This document shows positions 8,616 to 15,894 of a DNA stretch of 28,261 nucleotides, one piece after another. The position numbers and the translations under genes were made by a program. Under the pieces are notes generated by a model. It did no database searches. It was not told the DNA's origin and worked only from the letters and a program-made list of their open reading frames with translations. The first letter of the stretch is position 1, and every line of letters starts with the position of its first letter. Source of the stretch: a virus; IMG/VR virus record IMGVR_UViG_3300042516_000113, positions 1-28,261 of that record, one strand, 5' to 3'.

Positions 8616-8641
8616 AGTAAACCTCTCATGAATATAGTCAT

Positions 8642-8670
8642 ATTATACGCTATTACAGCGCATTAGTAAA
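8642..8670 (-). promoter_or_regulatory. Promoter of uvsX-41 (stop-fused class)
   Basis: Minus strand TTTACT (8670-8665), 17-bp spacer, TATAAT (8647-8642). The upstream gene's TAA stop (8674-8672) is one base before the -35, giving TAATTTTACTAAT. The leader to the ATG is about 20 nt. Confidence 0.82.
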
Positions 8671-8671
8671 A

Positions 8672-8938
8672 TTATTGAAGCGATAATAGCTTCTTTTTGA
8701 ACTCATCAATTTTGGCAACACGGTTTGGCCACAAGATGTATTCGTTTTCTGGGTTCTTAGCCAGATTGTTAAGCAATGGCATGACTGCGTTAATTACTGC
8801 TGTTGTCTTTGCTTTTTGTTCAGCAAGCTGGGCTTGAAGTTGCTCAACCTCTGTTCCTAGCTTTTCATTAGGAATCTCATCCGCAGCTACGGTAGAAAAA
8901 CCAAAGTCAAAGTCAAAATCGAATTGATTCGTACTCAT
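8672..8938 (-). CDS. Conserved small phage protein with FDFDFDFGF N-terminus
   Basis: 88 residues of unknown function. An aromatic/acidic N-terminus (QFDFDFDFGFST, residues 5-16) is followed by a predicted coiled coil (about 25-48) and a C-terminal block NPENEYILWPNRVAKIDEF. I recall similar small proteins in T4-like cyanophages with the same FDFDFGF start and a NPEKxYIxWPxR ending. It overlaps the gp43 stop by 4 bp (ATGA) and lies directly before the uvsX promoter, so it is part of the polymerase operon. The FDFDF stretch could be a short linear binding motif for a replisome or recombination partner; that is inference. Confidence 0.75.
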   Translation of the reverse strand: MSTNQFDFDFDFGFSTVAADEIPNEKLGTEVEQLQAQLAEQKAKTTAVINAVMPLLNNLAKNPENEYILWPNRVAKIDEFKKKLLSLQ

Positions 8939-11430
8939 GAGAAGAAATCCTCTAGGGTTGCTATTTGCTCGGTTTTCATATTCGCAGCAGAAGCAATGGT
9001 TGTTATAGGAGTAAGGAAGCCGACATCTATGTGGTCTTCGCGATTAATATACTTTTCGAGCCTAAACTCTGGCGGTAGATAACCAGCTGGGAATGCGATA
9101 ACTTCACATTGTGCTGGATTAGGAACAACCAAGGAAACGAACTTAATCTTGTCACCATCAGAGATCCTTGGGTATTTATTAGTCAGATTAAGTTTGCGCA
9201 GGAAATCGTTATATTGTAGCGCACCCTTGACATGCATCGGAACACCCTTGTCGCCCAACTTGTACTTTGACATTTCTTTTACAGAACTGTTGCGCGCGAT
9301 GTCAGCTGGATTAGCTTCGTTAAACTTATCACGGAACGATTCGATGTAATCAAACAAAGCAGATTGGTCGCCTTTCAGGATTATCTTGGCTGCTTCTTCG
9401 ATCGCACCACGACAGATAGTAGGAGTTGATGAGCGAACAGCTTCGATGCCTGTCATCTTAAACTTGGCTTCCTTGAACGCAACACCCTCGTTGTTCCATA
9501 CTGACATAATGTAACGCTTCGCGCCAGTCCAGATCGCAGACTCAGCAATCGCTTCTCGTTTCATAGCCATGGCTTGTTCGAATGCATTCATTTCTGTGGC
9601 AAGTTCGCCGTAGAACTTATCGATGTATGGCTGAATCTTTCCTTCGCAGACTTGGTCTAGGAAGTCAACTTTCTCAGCGGTGGTCTTATCAGGTACGAAC
9701 TTGTTTACCAGATCTTCCATCTCGATATACAACGAGTCAGTATCTGAAGCAATAACGTAGTCTTTGTCAGTTCCGAGGAGTTTGCGTAGATATTCGTTCA
9801 TGCGATTCATCGCCCACTGAATCGAAACCTGACCTGACAGAGTAATCGCTTCGGCGAGGTCATCTGAATAGAAGCGGAAGTATTGATTAGACAACGCACC
9901 ATAAGCTGAGTTAAGTGAGATCTTCTTAGCCATCTGCATATTGTTATACTGCACGATCTTACGTTCTAGTTCCTGATTACCTTTGTCGTTCTGAAGTTGC
10001 TTCTGACATTCAATCATCATCTTCTTGAATCGTTTACGATCCTCGTAGTATTTCTTCATGAGCGCAGGTAGGAAACCCTGCTTGTCACGCGAGAATACTG
10101 CACCATTACCAGCGATGGTTTGGTTTTTAGATTTAGCGATGCTGATTGAATCTTGCCAATGCTCGGTGTTCTTTAGAACTGAGTCTGGTCTGATTCCCAT
10201 TAGAGTTTCAACGAAGCACTCAGGCGAGATATTGTACTGCATGATTAGATGCGGATACAGACTATTCAAGTCAAACGAAACAACCCAGTTGTAGCGACCG
10301 ACTTCAGGATGCTTAACGAAAGCACCAGCGATCTGCGCATCTTTACGACTATCTTTCTGCATCGGAATCACGACACCTTGGTCGCGCAGATAGTTGTGAA
10401 TGATAACATCCCATAGCAACACAGAAGTCATCGCGTCACCATAGTTGACCTTGGCATCGTACGCAATAGCACAAGCCTGTTCGATAAACTTCATCTTCTG
10501 TTCGAGTTTGACAACGAGCGAAACGTCTTTGACGTTGTACTCCATATACAGTTGATGATTGCGCTGATACAGATCGTCGAGGTTTGTATAACCTAATTCG
10601 CGATAGTCAACTTTCTTCTCACCGAGTTCTACCTGAGAAATATAGTCAAGTGAATACTGTTCTTGCTTGATGTAGGTGAATTTCTGATACAGCTGAATGT
10701 AGTCAAGAACTGGAAGTCCAACCAACTCAACGATGTTCTGTTCGCGTCCCATCTTGTCGTAATATGTACGGAACTCCGTCATATTCCAAGGCGACATCTT
10801 CTTGGCTTCTTCCTCGTTAATCTCATTAGCAATACGCTGATACAGATACGGAATATCGAAGCCATCTACGTTCCAGCCAGTCACGATATCCGCATCAAGC
10901 TCACGCCACTTGCGAATAAACTTCATCAACATTTCTTTTTCTGAAGTGCACTCGACGTACACGATGTCTTCGTTATGCGGGATGAATCCTTTGAGTGCCC
11001 AAGAATAGTAAGTGATGCCATCGCTGATAGTGATAGCAGTTACAGCTTTGTCAGCTGTCTTTAGATTAGGGAAGCCACCGCGCGAATCAGTTTCGATATC
11101 GAGATAAGTCACACGAAGTGCTTTTACATCAAAGTCCATTTCGCCTGGATACTCATCGTTGATGTAAACATATGGCCAACGATTCATGCCATAGTATTCG
11201 AATGACGAGATGTCCTTGTATTGTTTTGCAAAGTCACGCGCTTCGCCGATAGAGTCAAACTGAATCTTGTCAACCTGCTTGCCATCTAGCGTTTTGTACT
11301 GACTAGGTTGCTTGGTAGGAACGAACAGATAAGGTTTGTATGCAATGCGACGCTGGACTCGTTTGCCATTTTCATAGCCACGAACCAGCAGGTCGTTTCT
11401 TCGTTGTTCAACAGACGTGTAGAACTTCAT
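8935..11430 (-). CDS. 43: DNA polymerase gp43 (family B)
   Basis: 831 residues, shorter than T4 gp43 (898). Exonuclease motif I has D111-I-E113, and Exo II lies in NVDGFDIPYLYQR. Polymerase motif A begins D387-LNSLYP, motif B is KISLNSAYGALSN, and motif C is D563-T-D565-S. All catalytic acids seem present. The C-terminus is TEQIATLEDFFS; in T4/RB69 polymerase this end binds the gp45 clamp. Nearly the same tail occurs on two island enzymes (17844-19205, 21082-21918). The start is the ATG at 11430 (MKFYTSVEQ), overlapping the upstream stop as TGATG; an in-frame extension to 11454 lies within the upstream gene. Confidence 0.97.
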   Translation of the reverse strand: MKFYTSVEQRRNDLLVRGYENGKRVQRRIAYKPYLFVPTKQPSQYKTLDGKQVDKIQFDSIGEARDFAKQYKDISSFEYYGMNRWPYVYINDEYPGEMDFDVKALRVTYLDIETDSRGGFPNLKTADKAVTAITISDGITYYSWALKGFIPHNEDIVYVECTSEKEMLMKFIRKWRELDADIVTGWNVDGFDIPYLYQRIANEINEEEAKKMSPWNMTEFRTYYDKMGREQNIVELVGLPVLDYIQLYQKFTYIKQEQYSLDYISQVELGEKKVDYRELGYTNLDDLYQRNHQLYMEYNVKDVSLVVKLEQKMKFIEQACAIAYDAKVNYGDAMTSVLLWDVIIHNYLRDQGVVIPMQKDSRKDAQIAGAFVKHPEVGRYNWVVSFDLNSLYPHLIMQYNISPECFVETLMGIRPDSVLKNTEHWQDSISIAKSKNQTIAGNGAVFSRDKQGFLPALMKKYYEDRKRFKKMMIECQKQLQNDKGNQELERKIVQYNNMQMAKKISLNSAYGALSNQYFRFYSDDLAEAITLSGQVSIQWAMNRMNEYLRKLLGTDKDYVIASDTDSLYIEMEDLVNKFVPDKTTAEKVDFLDQVCEGKIQPYIDKFYGELATEMNAFEQAMAMKREAIAESAIWTGAKRYIMSVWNNEGVAFKEAKFKMTGIEAVRSSTPTICRGAIEEAAKIILKGDQSALFDYIESFRDKFNEANPADIARNSSVKEMSKYKLGDKGVPMHVKGALQYNDFLRKLNLTNKYPRISDGDKIKFVSLVVPNPAQCEVIAFPAGYLPPEFRLEKYINREDHIDVGFLTPITTIASAANMKTEQIATLEDFFS

Positions 11431-11825
11431 CAATACTTCTGCCCTTCGAACCACTTGGTCGGGCGATCGTCTAGGTGAGCGAGTTCTGGGTTTTGTTCAA
11501 TTAGATTCAAGAGTTGTTCCATCATCATTAGATTACATACAGCGTGACCGATGTGTCGTGCTTTCGATTCATGGTCGATATCGTCGCCCATCTCAATCGC
11601 AGCAAGATGCCGTTTGACACAGCCGATGTATTGACTCATCGGTCCACCTTTCGCCCAGTTCCATGGCGCATACTTGTTAGCACCATAAGCAAAAACATCG
11701 GCGGTTGATTTAAGAAGATGGGTTGGTACTAGGTCGTACCGAGTTTTATTTGCATTGTAGCGAGCGCATGTGCCAAATTCTTCTGACTCAAGGTCGCCCT
11801 GTGCTGGCTTTTCTTTCTTACTCAT
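11430..11825 (-). CDS. dATP/dGTP diphosphohydrolase-like protein (DUF5664-type)
   Basis: 131 residues. The pattern ARYNANKTRYDLVP, VFAYGANKYAPWNW, KRHLAAIEMGDDID and HIGHAVCNLMMMEQL matches the phage family named dATP/dGTP diphosphohydrolase N-terminal domain, an all-alpha nucleotide pyrophosphohydrolase related to MazG. It would trim or balance dNTPs near the fork. The start ATG at 11825 has GGAGAG 4 nt upstream, and the stop overlaps the gp43 start by one base. Its promoter is at 11867-11895 and a strong hairpin occupies the leader. The nucleotide specificity is not known. Confidence 0.75.
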   Translation of the reverse strand: MSKKEKPAQGDLESEEFGTCARYNANKTRYDLVPTHLLKSTADVFAYGANKYAPWNWAKGGPMSQYIGCVKRHLAAIEMGDDIDHESKARHIGHAVCNLMMMEQLLNLIEQNPELAHLDDRPTKWFEGQKY

Positions 11826-11838
11826 AATCTCTCCAAAG

Positions 11839-11865
11839 TTGGAGTGGGCATTGCACCCACTCCAA
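11839..11865 (-). other. Leader hairpin just after a promoter (PeSL-like)
   Basis: Stem TTGGAGTGGG/CCCACTCCAA (10 bp) with a 7-nt loop. The predicted transcription start (about 11860) falls in the 5' arm, so the mRNA would begin with most of this hairpin. There is no U-run; CTTT and then the ribosome-binding site GGAGAG follow. It may be a 5' stabilising hairpin or a cassette stem-loop. Confidence 0.65.
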
Positions 11866-11866
11866 T

Positions 11867-11895
11867 ATCATACTATAAAATCGCGAATTAGTAAA
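11867..11895 (-). promoter_or_regulatory. Promoter of the pyrophosphohydrolase-gp43 operon (stop-fused class)
   Basis: Minus strand TTTACT (11895-11890), 17-bp spacer, TATGAT (11872-11867). The upstream TAA stop (11899-11897) lies one base before the -35, exactly as at uvsX and at 15895. Confidence 0.75.
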
Positions 11896-11896
11896 A

Positions 11897-12226
11897 TTAT
11901 TTACCGATTGATGTCAACCAAGCAACAACTTTTTGTAGCCATGTTGGTTGTTTATCTTCAGCCCAGACAAACGACGCTGGTTCTGGTTGCTTTGCGTTTT
12001 CGCGGAAGAAAGGCAGTTCAGGTTGTACTGCTTCTGGTTTTGCTTTTTCAGCAGTTTTAGCAGAAGCAAGATTGCCATCTACTTTGACTTTCTTCTCACC
12101 TTTAGCAGCAATTGCTTGGACGCGAGATTTCTTAGAAGGATAGTATCGCTTCTTTTTCTTCTTTGGAGTAATAGCATCTGCAACAATTTTTGCTGCTTGT
12201 GCTTTATTCGTTGGTTTCTTTTCCAT
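11897..12226 (-). CDS. Lysine-rich small protein of unknown function
   Basis: 109 residues from the ATG at 12226 (MEKKPTN), which has AAGGTGA 5 nt upstream. A longer in-frame start at 12244 would contain that ribosome-binding site in its coding sequence. The N-terminal half is very basic (PKKKKKRYYPSKKSR, about residues 21-35), the middle is Ala/Lys/Pro-rich and probably disordered, and the end PTWLQKVVAWLTSIGK looks like an amphipathic helix. It overlaps the MazG-like gene by 23 bp. A nucleic-acid-binding or membrane-associated role would fit the composition, but I recognise no family. Confidence 0.65.
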   Translation of the reverse strand: MEKKPTNKAQAAKIVADAITPKKKKKRYYPSKKSRVQAIAAKGEKKVKVDGNLASAKTAEKAKPEAVQPELPFFRENAKQPEPASFVWAEDKQPTWLQKVVAWLTSIGK

Positions 12227-12641
12227 TATTATCACCTTGTACAATTGTAATTAAATCGGGATCAAAATAGTTTTGTCCTTTTAAGACTTTACCATCCTCC
12301 CTGTATATTGGCTTCCCGTCCAATCCTAGCTTAGACATGTTAGAACGATGTACTTCGTTAAAACATTTATCTAAGTCAATACCAAATGCGTGACCTGCAC
12401 CATACACCACGTATAGCAAATCGGTCAGCGCATCAGCAACTTCGACAATATCCTTGTCACGAATTGCTTCCTTCAATTCGCCCAGTTCCTCTGCAATCAA
12501 TTCAACTCTCAGTTTGCAGATATCTTTCGATGGGAACTCAGCTTGATACTTAACTTCTTGACCAAAGGTATGCATAAACACACCGACATCTTCAAAGTTA
12601 CTCAGCTGTTCTTTTCTTCCATTATAAAATTTGTCAGTCAT
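12204..12641 (-). CDS. MazG-like nucleotide pyrophosphohydrolase
   Basis: 145 residues. The metal-binding core has the all-alpha NTP pyrophosphatase pattern: RVELIAEELGELKEAI, then VEVADALTDLLYVVYGAGHA, then VHRSNMSKLG. The tail GKPIYREDGKVLKG is typical of phage and Cof-like MazG/PRA-PH proteins. It hydrolyses (d)NTPs to monophosphates and pyrophosphate, either for pool balance or to lower host alarmones as proposed for cyanophage MazG. I start it at the ATG at 12641 (MTDKFYNG), immediately after the regA stop; the alternative at 12659 lies inside regA and has no Shine-Dalgarno sequence. Confidence 0.82.
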   Translation of the reverse strand: MTDKFYNGRKEQLSNFEDVGVFMHTFGQEVKYQAEFPSKDICKLRVELIAEELGELKEAIRDKDIVEVADALTDLLYVVYGAGHAFGIDLDKCFNEVHRSNMSKLGLDGKPIYREDGKVLKGQNYFDPDLITIVQGDNNGKETNE

Positions 12642-12642
12642 A

Positions 12643-13038
12643 TTAAAACTTCTTTCCAATTTTGTATTTGCTAATCAATTCCCACTCATGTTTTTCTTTG
12701 TGAGGAATCACCTTAATGAATTTCATTGGAGCTTGGTTTTCTTCGCTCAACTTAGGATTCACTAATTCAATTAAACCCCAGTCAGCCAACAAGTTCGCAA
12801 TAGTATTTCTACGCGCAAGATCTTCATCATCTAGTGATGATGGCTTTCCGTCTAATGCGAAAAGTTCTTTGAAATGCACGATGTAATACTTACCACGCTT
12901 ATGTAGTATATGGCATGACTGATACAAGGTTTTGTTTTTCTCTGAAGCCACGCCAACTCTGGTTAATGTTTCTTTAACTTTTAGAAAATCATCTTCCTGA
13001 TGTAGCTTCACTTCGATAAAAGTATCTAATGAAGTCAT
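12643..13038 (-). CDS. regA: RegA translational repressor
   Basis: 131 residues (T4 RegA 122). Segments FLKVKETLTRVGVA, LYQSCHILHKRGKYYIVHFKELF, RRNTIANLLADWGLIE and KHEWELISKYKIG align by eye almost word for word with T4 RegA. RegA binds around the start codons of early mRNAs, including those of replisome genes, and represses translation. The gene sits between gp62 and, after an insertion of three small genes, gp43; in T4 regA is directly before gene 43. It overlaps the gp62 stop by 4 bp (ATGA). Confidence 0.96.
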   Translation of the reverse strand: MTSLDTFIEVKLHQEDDFLKVKETLTRVGVASEKNKTLYQSCHILHKRGKYYIVHFKELFALDGKPSSLDDEDLARRNTIANLLADWGLIELVNPKLSEENQAPMKFIKVIPHKEKHEWELISKYKIGKKF

Positions 13039-13430
13039 TTTGTATTCCCACCTTTTTGTAATTTTTGTAATATAAGGTCAATCTGCGCGGTGGTTAATAC
13101 TGTAGAGATATCTTTTGCTTTTTGAGCACTGCAACCATAATATTCGGCGAGTTGCATGACAATTTCATCCTTACTAGCTTTAGCCCACTTCGAAAATCGT
13201 TTGTTCTTACGAATACTATTTAGTAAATATTCATATTGAAGCAGACCATCCAGCTCTGGGCGCATGTTCATGTCATTTGCGTACATGATGGTGTCAGGGA
13301 AGTAGGAAAGACCTCGATTGGTTAGAAACGCATTATACTGCTTCTCGGCTAGTTCTGGGTTCTCGGTGTCGCGAATCAGATTCTTTTTAGTATAGGTTAT
13401 GCTGTTGGTGTAATCGAATGGATTTGACAT
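13035..13430 (-). CDS. 62: Clamp loader small subunit gp62
   Basis: 131 residues, shorter than T4 gp62 (187) and similar to what I recall for T4-like cyanophages. It contains NPFDYTNSITYTKKNLI, NRGLSYFPDTIMYANDMN and KNKRFSKWAKASK. One gp62 with four gp44 subunits forms the clamp loader that opens gp45. It is encoded 1 nt after gp44 and overlaps regA by 4 bp, the T4 order 44-62-regA. The truncation relative to T4 is at the C-terminus. Confidence 0.9.
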   Translation of the reverse strand: MSNPFDYTNSITYTKKNLIRDTENPELAEKQYNAFLTNRGLSYFPDTIMYANDMNMRPELDGLLQYEYLLNSIRKNKRFSKWAKASKDEIVMQLAEYYGCSAQKAKDISTVLTTAQIDLILQKLQKGGNTK

Positions 13431-13431
13431 G

Positions 13432-14373
13432 TTACACCCACTCAGCTTCGACCATAACTTCAGTTAGGAACGCGACCGTATTGATTTCTTGGTCGGCAAC
13501 GAACGCTGACTGATACTGATAGCGACCTAGTAACAGAACCAGTTGCGGGATGCTGTTTGGCTTCATATAGGTGGAAGCCATGTCATAGAACTTACGGAAG
13601 AATGCAGTTGGCTCGGTGTCTAGGTTTTCGGAAACCCACTTGCGCATATCATTGAACCGCTTGTTCTTCAGCAAGTCAACAAGACCTTTGAAGTTTTCTT
13701 CGCCGAGATTAGCGAGGATACCGCTGTCGATTTTACCTGTAACACTATAACGCTGAAGTTCGTTTAGAACTCGACGCCAGTCTGGGAAGTGCTTGGTTAC
13801 GACTTCGGCAACAACAGCCTTGTCAAATTCGATTTCTTCTTGCTCTAGGATGCCACAAGCACGCTTATGGAACTGAGCTGCCAGTTTCGGCTTCTGGCTG
13901 GAAGGAATCTTGAATTCAATTACTGAACAACGTGAATGTAGCGGTTCAATGATACGATTCTTGAAGTTACAGGTCAGAATGAATCCGCAGTTCTTAGAGA
14001 ACTCTTCCATGAAGTTGCGAAGAGCTGGCTGAGTTGACTGCGCATTTAGATAGTCTGCCTCATCGAGGATAACCATCTTGCGAGTACCTGTAAACGAAAT
14101 AGTAGAAGCGAAGTTCTTAATCTCGGTACGCAGAGTATCGATACCACCGTTCATAGAACCGTTGATTTCGATATAGTCAAGTCCGAGTTCTTCACACATC
14201 GCACGAGCGACGGTGGTTTTACCAGTTCCTTGCGAACCAGTCAGTAACAGGTTAGGGATGCTACCCTGTTTTACAAATTCTGAGAAAGTCGACTTCAGAC
14301 TTTCTGGCAGAATGCAATCTTCAATCTTGTGCGGGCGATACTTCTCTACCCATAGAAAGTCGTCTTTCATCAT
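13432..14373 (-). CDS. 44: Clamp loader ATPase gp44
   Basis: 313 residues (T4 gp44 319). AAA+ clamp loader subunit with Walker A GSQGTGKT (46-53), Walker B MVILDEADYL, and the SRC-like element LHSRCSVIEF carrying the trans-acting arginine. It loads gp45 onto primer ends, powered by ATP. The start ATG at 14373 has AAGGA 8 nt upstream; a second ATG follows immediately. A 2OG oxygenase gene separates it from gp45, while in T4 45 and 44 are adjacent. Confidence 0.96.
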   Translation of the reverse strand: MMKDDFLWVEKYRPHKIEDCILPESLKSTFSEFVKQGSIPNLLLTGSQGTGKTTVARAMCEELGLDYIEINGSMNGGIDTLRTEIKNFASTISFTGTRKMVILDEADYLNAQSTQPALRNFMEEFSKNCGFILTCNFKNRIIEPLHSRCSVIEFKIPSSQKPKLAAQFHKRACGILEQEEIEFDKAVVAEVVTKHFPDWRRVLNELQRYSVTGKIDSGILANLGEENFKGLVDLLKNKRFNDMRKWVSENLDTEPTAFFRKFYDMASTYMKPNSIPQLVLLLGRYQYQSAFVADQEINTVAFLTEVMVEAEWV

Positions 14374-14388
14374 AATATAATTCCTTCA

Positions 14389-14943
14389 TCATATAATCCT
14401 CTTGTATGGTTTTTCGTGAATCCATACAGTGGCAATCCATTTAATTGCTCCATTAGTTGGTGGTTCGCCAACGTGGAGTGTTTTCATATTTGTTTCTTCG
14501 TCTTTGTAATCATATCTAAAGTATGATGCTCTGCCACAAACAGGCTTTACTGAATAGTTTAATTTCGGAAAGGAAGTTAAACCGCCAGATAAAACATCAT
14601 TTAAGTAAATGATTACAGTCGCAACTCGAATGTTGGTGGATAGAGTGTTGAAGTCTACATGTTTCTTGTATTCTTCACCCGATTCATATTTAATGATAGA
14701 GATCGGTTCGCAATACTCTAAACCAACATTTGCTACTTTGGTAACAGCTTCAAGTAAGGACACAGTAGCATGGCTATGCGTATGCGATAGCCATGTACTC
14801 TTGCTTGTACGATATCCAGATTCACCGCCCGATATCTTAGAAGGCTCCAACAATGGAGTTGCTTCATTTATGATATCTTGACAAACTTCCTTAGTCAGGA
14901 AATTGTCAACTACTTTGATGAGTGGGCGATCGTTTAGAATCAT
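14389..14943 (-). CDS. 2OG-Fe(II) oxygenase, prolyl-4-hydroxylase type
   Basis: 184 residues. The iron triad is H95-V-D97 in YKKHVDFN and H157 in TLHVGEPP, and the 2-oxoglutarate lysine is K168 in GAIKWIATVWIH. The early RTSKSTWL segment is typical of prolyl-4-hydroxylase-like enzymes. Such proteins hydroxylate protein side chains; the substrate here is unknown. The gene is wedged between gp45 (4-bp overlap) and gp44, and so is co-expressed with the clamp and loader. It differs from the TET/JBP-like oxygenase at 17844-19205 in size and motif spacing and has no clamp-like tail (ends PYKRII). Confidence 0.88.
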   Translation of the reverse strand: MILNDRPLIKVVDNFLTKEVCQDIINEATPLLEPSKISGGESGYRTSKSTWLSHTHSHATVSLLEAVTKVANVGLEYCEPISIIKYESGEEYKKHVDFNTLSTNIRVATVIIYLNDVLSGGLTSFPKLNYSVKPVCGRASYFRYDYKDEETNMKTLHVGEPPTNGAIKWIATVWIHEKPYKRII

Positions 14944-15611
14944 TGACCGTATTTTGAGCTGCTTTCTGTTGCGATGAAGTATTCAAGTCCAGCCTTTTCG
15001 TTGGCGAACTTACCCATACCCTTCGACGAGATGGATACTTTATAGTCACCGCTGATTAGTTTTAAGTTCTCAGACTTGAATACCATGCGGAACTTTGCTT
15101 CGTTGGTAACAGCAACGTCAACGTGATATTCGTTAGAAGTATCGTTCTTGACGTTGGTAGCAACCAGCTTGGTCTGGGTTGAACCATCAGAAACAACAGC
15201 GATTTCTGGAGCCTGAAGGACGCTCGCAGCTTTCAACACTTCGCTGATGTTAGAGGCAGATGCATCAAACACAACTTCTTCGGTAGGAAGTTGTAGCTTC
15301 TTCTCAGGAGCAGCAAGAATCATGCTTGGCTCAGCGAACCAATACTTGATGCTACGCTTACCGCTAGAGATAGTGACGAACTTGTCAGTAAAGTCAAAGT
15401 CAGGATCTTCGAACAAGCTGACAGCACCGAGGAACTGACCGAGGTCATAGATCGCGAAGCTGGTCGGGAAGTTTTCAGAAACGACAGCAGAAGCTAGAAT
15501 GTTCTTCTGCGGTGAGATAGTCGACAGGGTTGAACCTGCACGGACTAGGATGTTTCCATTGATAGAAGAGAAGTTCTTCAGAATGGAAAGGGTTTGGCTT
15601 GAGATCTTCAT
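14940..15611 (-). CDS. 45: Sliding clamp gp45
   Basis: 223 residues (T4 gp45 228). A trimeric ring tethering gp43, and in T4 also a mobile activator of late transcription through gp33/gp55. It begins MKISSQTLSILKNFSSING and contains the clamp phrases FAIYDLGQFLGAVSLF and GKRSIKYWFAEP. The start ATG at 15611 has AAGGA 7 nt upstream. The position upstream of 44-62-regA-43 matches T4. Two island enzymes carry tails resembling the gp43 clamp-binding tail, making gp45 their likely partner. Confidence 0.94.
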   Translation of the reverse strand: MKISSQTLSILKNFSSINGNILVRAGSTLSTISPQKNILASAVVSENFPTSFAIYDLGQFLGAVSLFEDPDFDFTDKFVTISSGKRSIKYWFAEPSMILAAPEKKLQLPTEEVVFDASASNISEVLKAASVLQAPEIAVVSDGSTQTKLVATNVKNDTSNEYHVDVAVTNEAKFRMVFKSENLKLISGDYKVSISSKGMGKFANEKAGLEYFIATESSSKYGQ

Positions 15612-15615
15612 AATA

Positions 15616-15861
15616 TTATCCTTGTTTGGTCAATTGTTCGTAGACTTCTACGAACGTCTCATTTGTTGCTACTTCATCATTGAAGTTTTGTTTATGATAG
15701 GTCTTGGCAATTTTGCGCAAGACCTTCTTATCAATGTTAAAGTTTTTACTTGCTTCGTTGATGGATTCGTTGATGGCAGATCGCTCTGCCTCAACCATAG
15801 TCATCATATTGGAAACGTCATCAAGAACTTTCTTGAGTTTTACACGGTCAGCTTCAATCAT
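15616..15861 (-). CDS. DsbA-like small DNA-binding/transcription protein
   Basis: 81 residues, mostly helical. The segment DKKVLRKIAKTYHKQNFNDEVATNE resembles, from memory, the C-terminal part of T4 DsbA (a double-stranded-DNA-binding protein acting at late promoters) and its cyanophage relatives. In T4 dsbA lies elsewhere, near rnh and 33. The first residues (ADRVKLKKVLDDVSN) look like an amphipathic helix. The start ATG is only 3 nt after the -10 hexamer of the promoter at 15865-15893, so a transcript from that promoter would not clearly contain it. Upstream transcripts could use AGAG 9 nt before the ATG. Identity is moderate. Confidence 0.55.
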   Translation of the reverse strand: MIEADRVKLKKVLDDVSNMMTMVEAERSAINESINEASKNFNIDKKVLRKIAKTYHKQNFNDEVATNETFVEVYEQLTKQG

Positions 15862-15864
15862 TAT

Positions 15865-15893
15865 ATTATACTCTAAAGTTGTTTGTTAGTAAA
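15865..15893 (-). promoter_or_regulatory. Promoter before the DsbA-like gene and gp45 (stop-fused class)
   Basis: Minus strand TTTACT (15893-15888), 17-bp spacer, TATAAT (15870-15865). The upstream TAA stop (15897-15895) lies one base before the -35. The -10 hexamer is only 3 nt from the next ATG, so the main beneficiary may be gp45 and the replisome operon. Confidence 0.75.
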
Positions 15894-15894
15894 A

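Noticed and set aside
11431-11454. An eight-residue extension of gp43
   Set aside because: It lies inside the upstream gene. The TGATG junction and alignment of MKFYTSVEQ with polymerase N-termini favour 11430.
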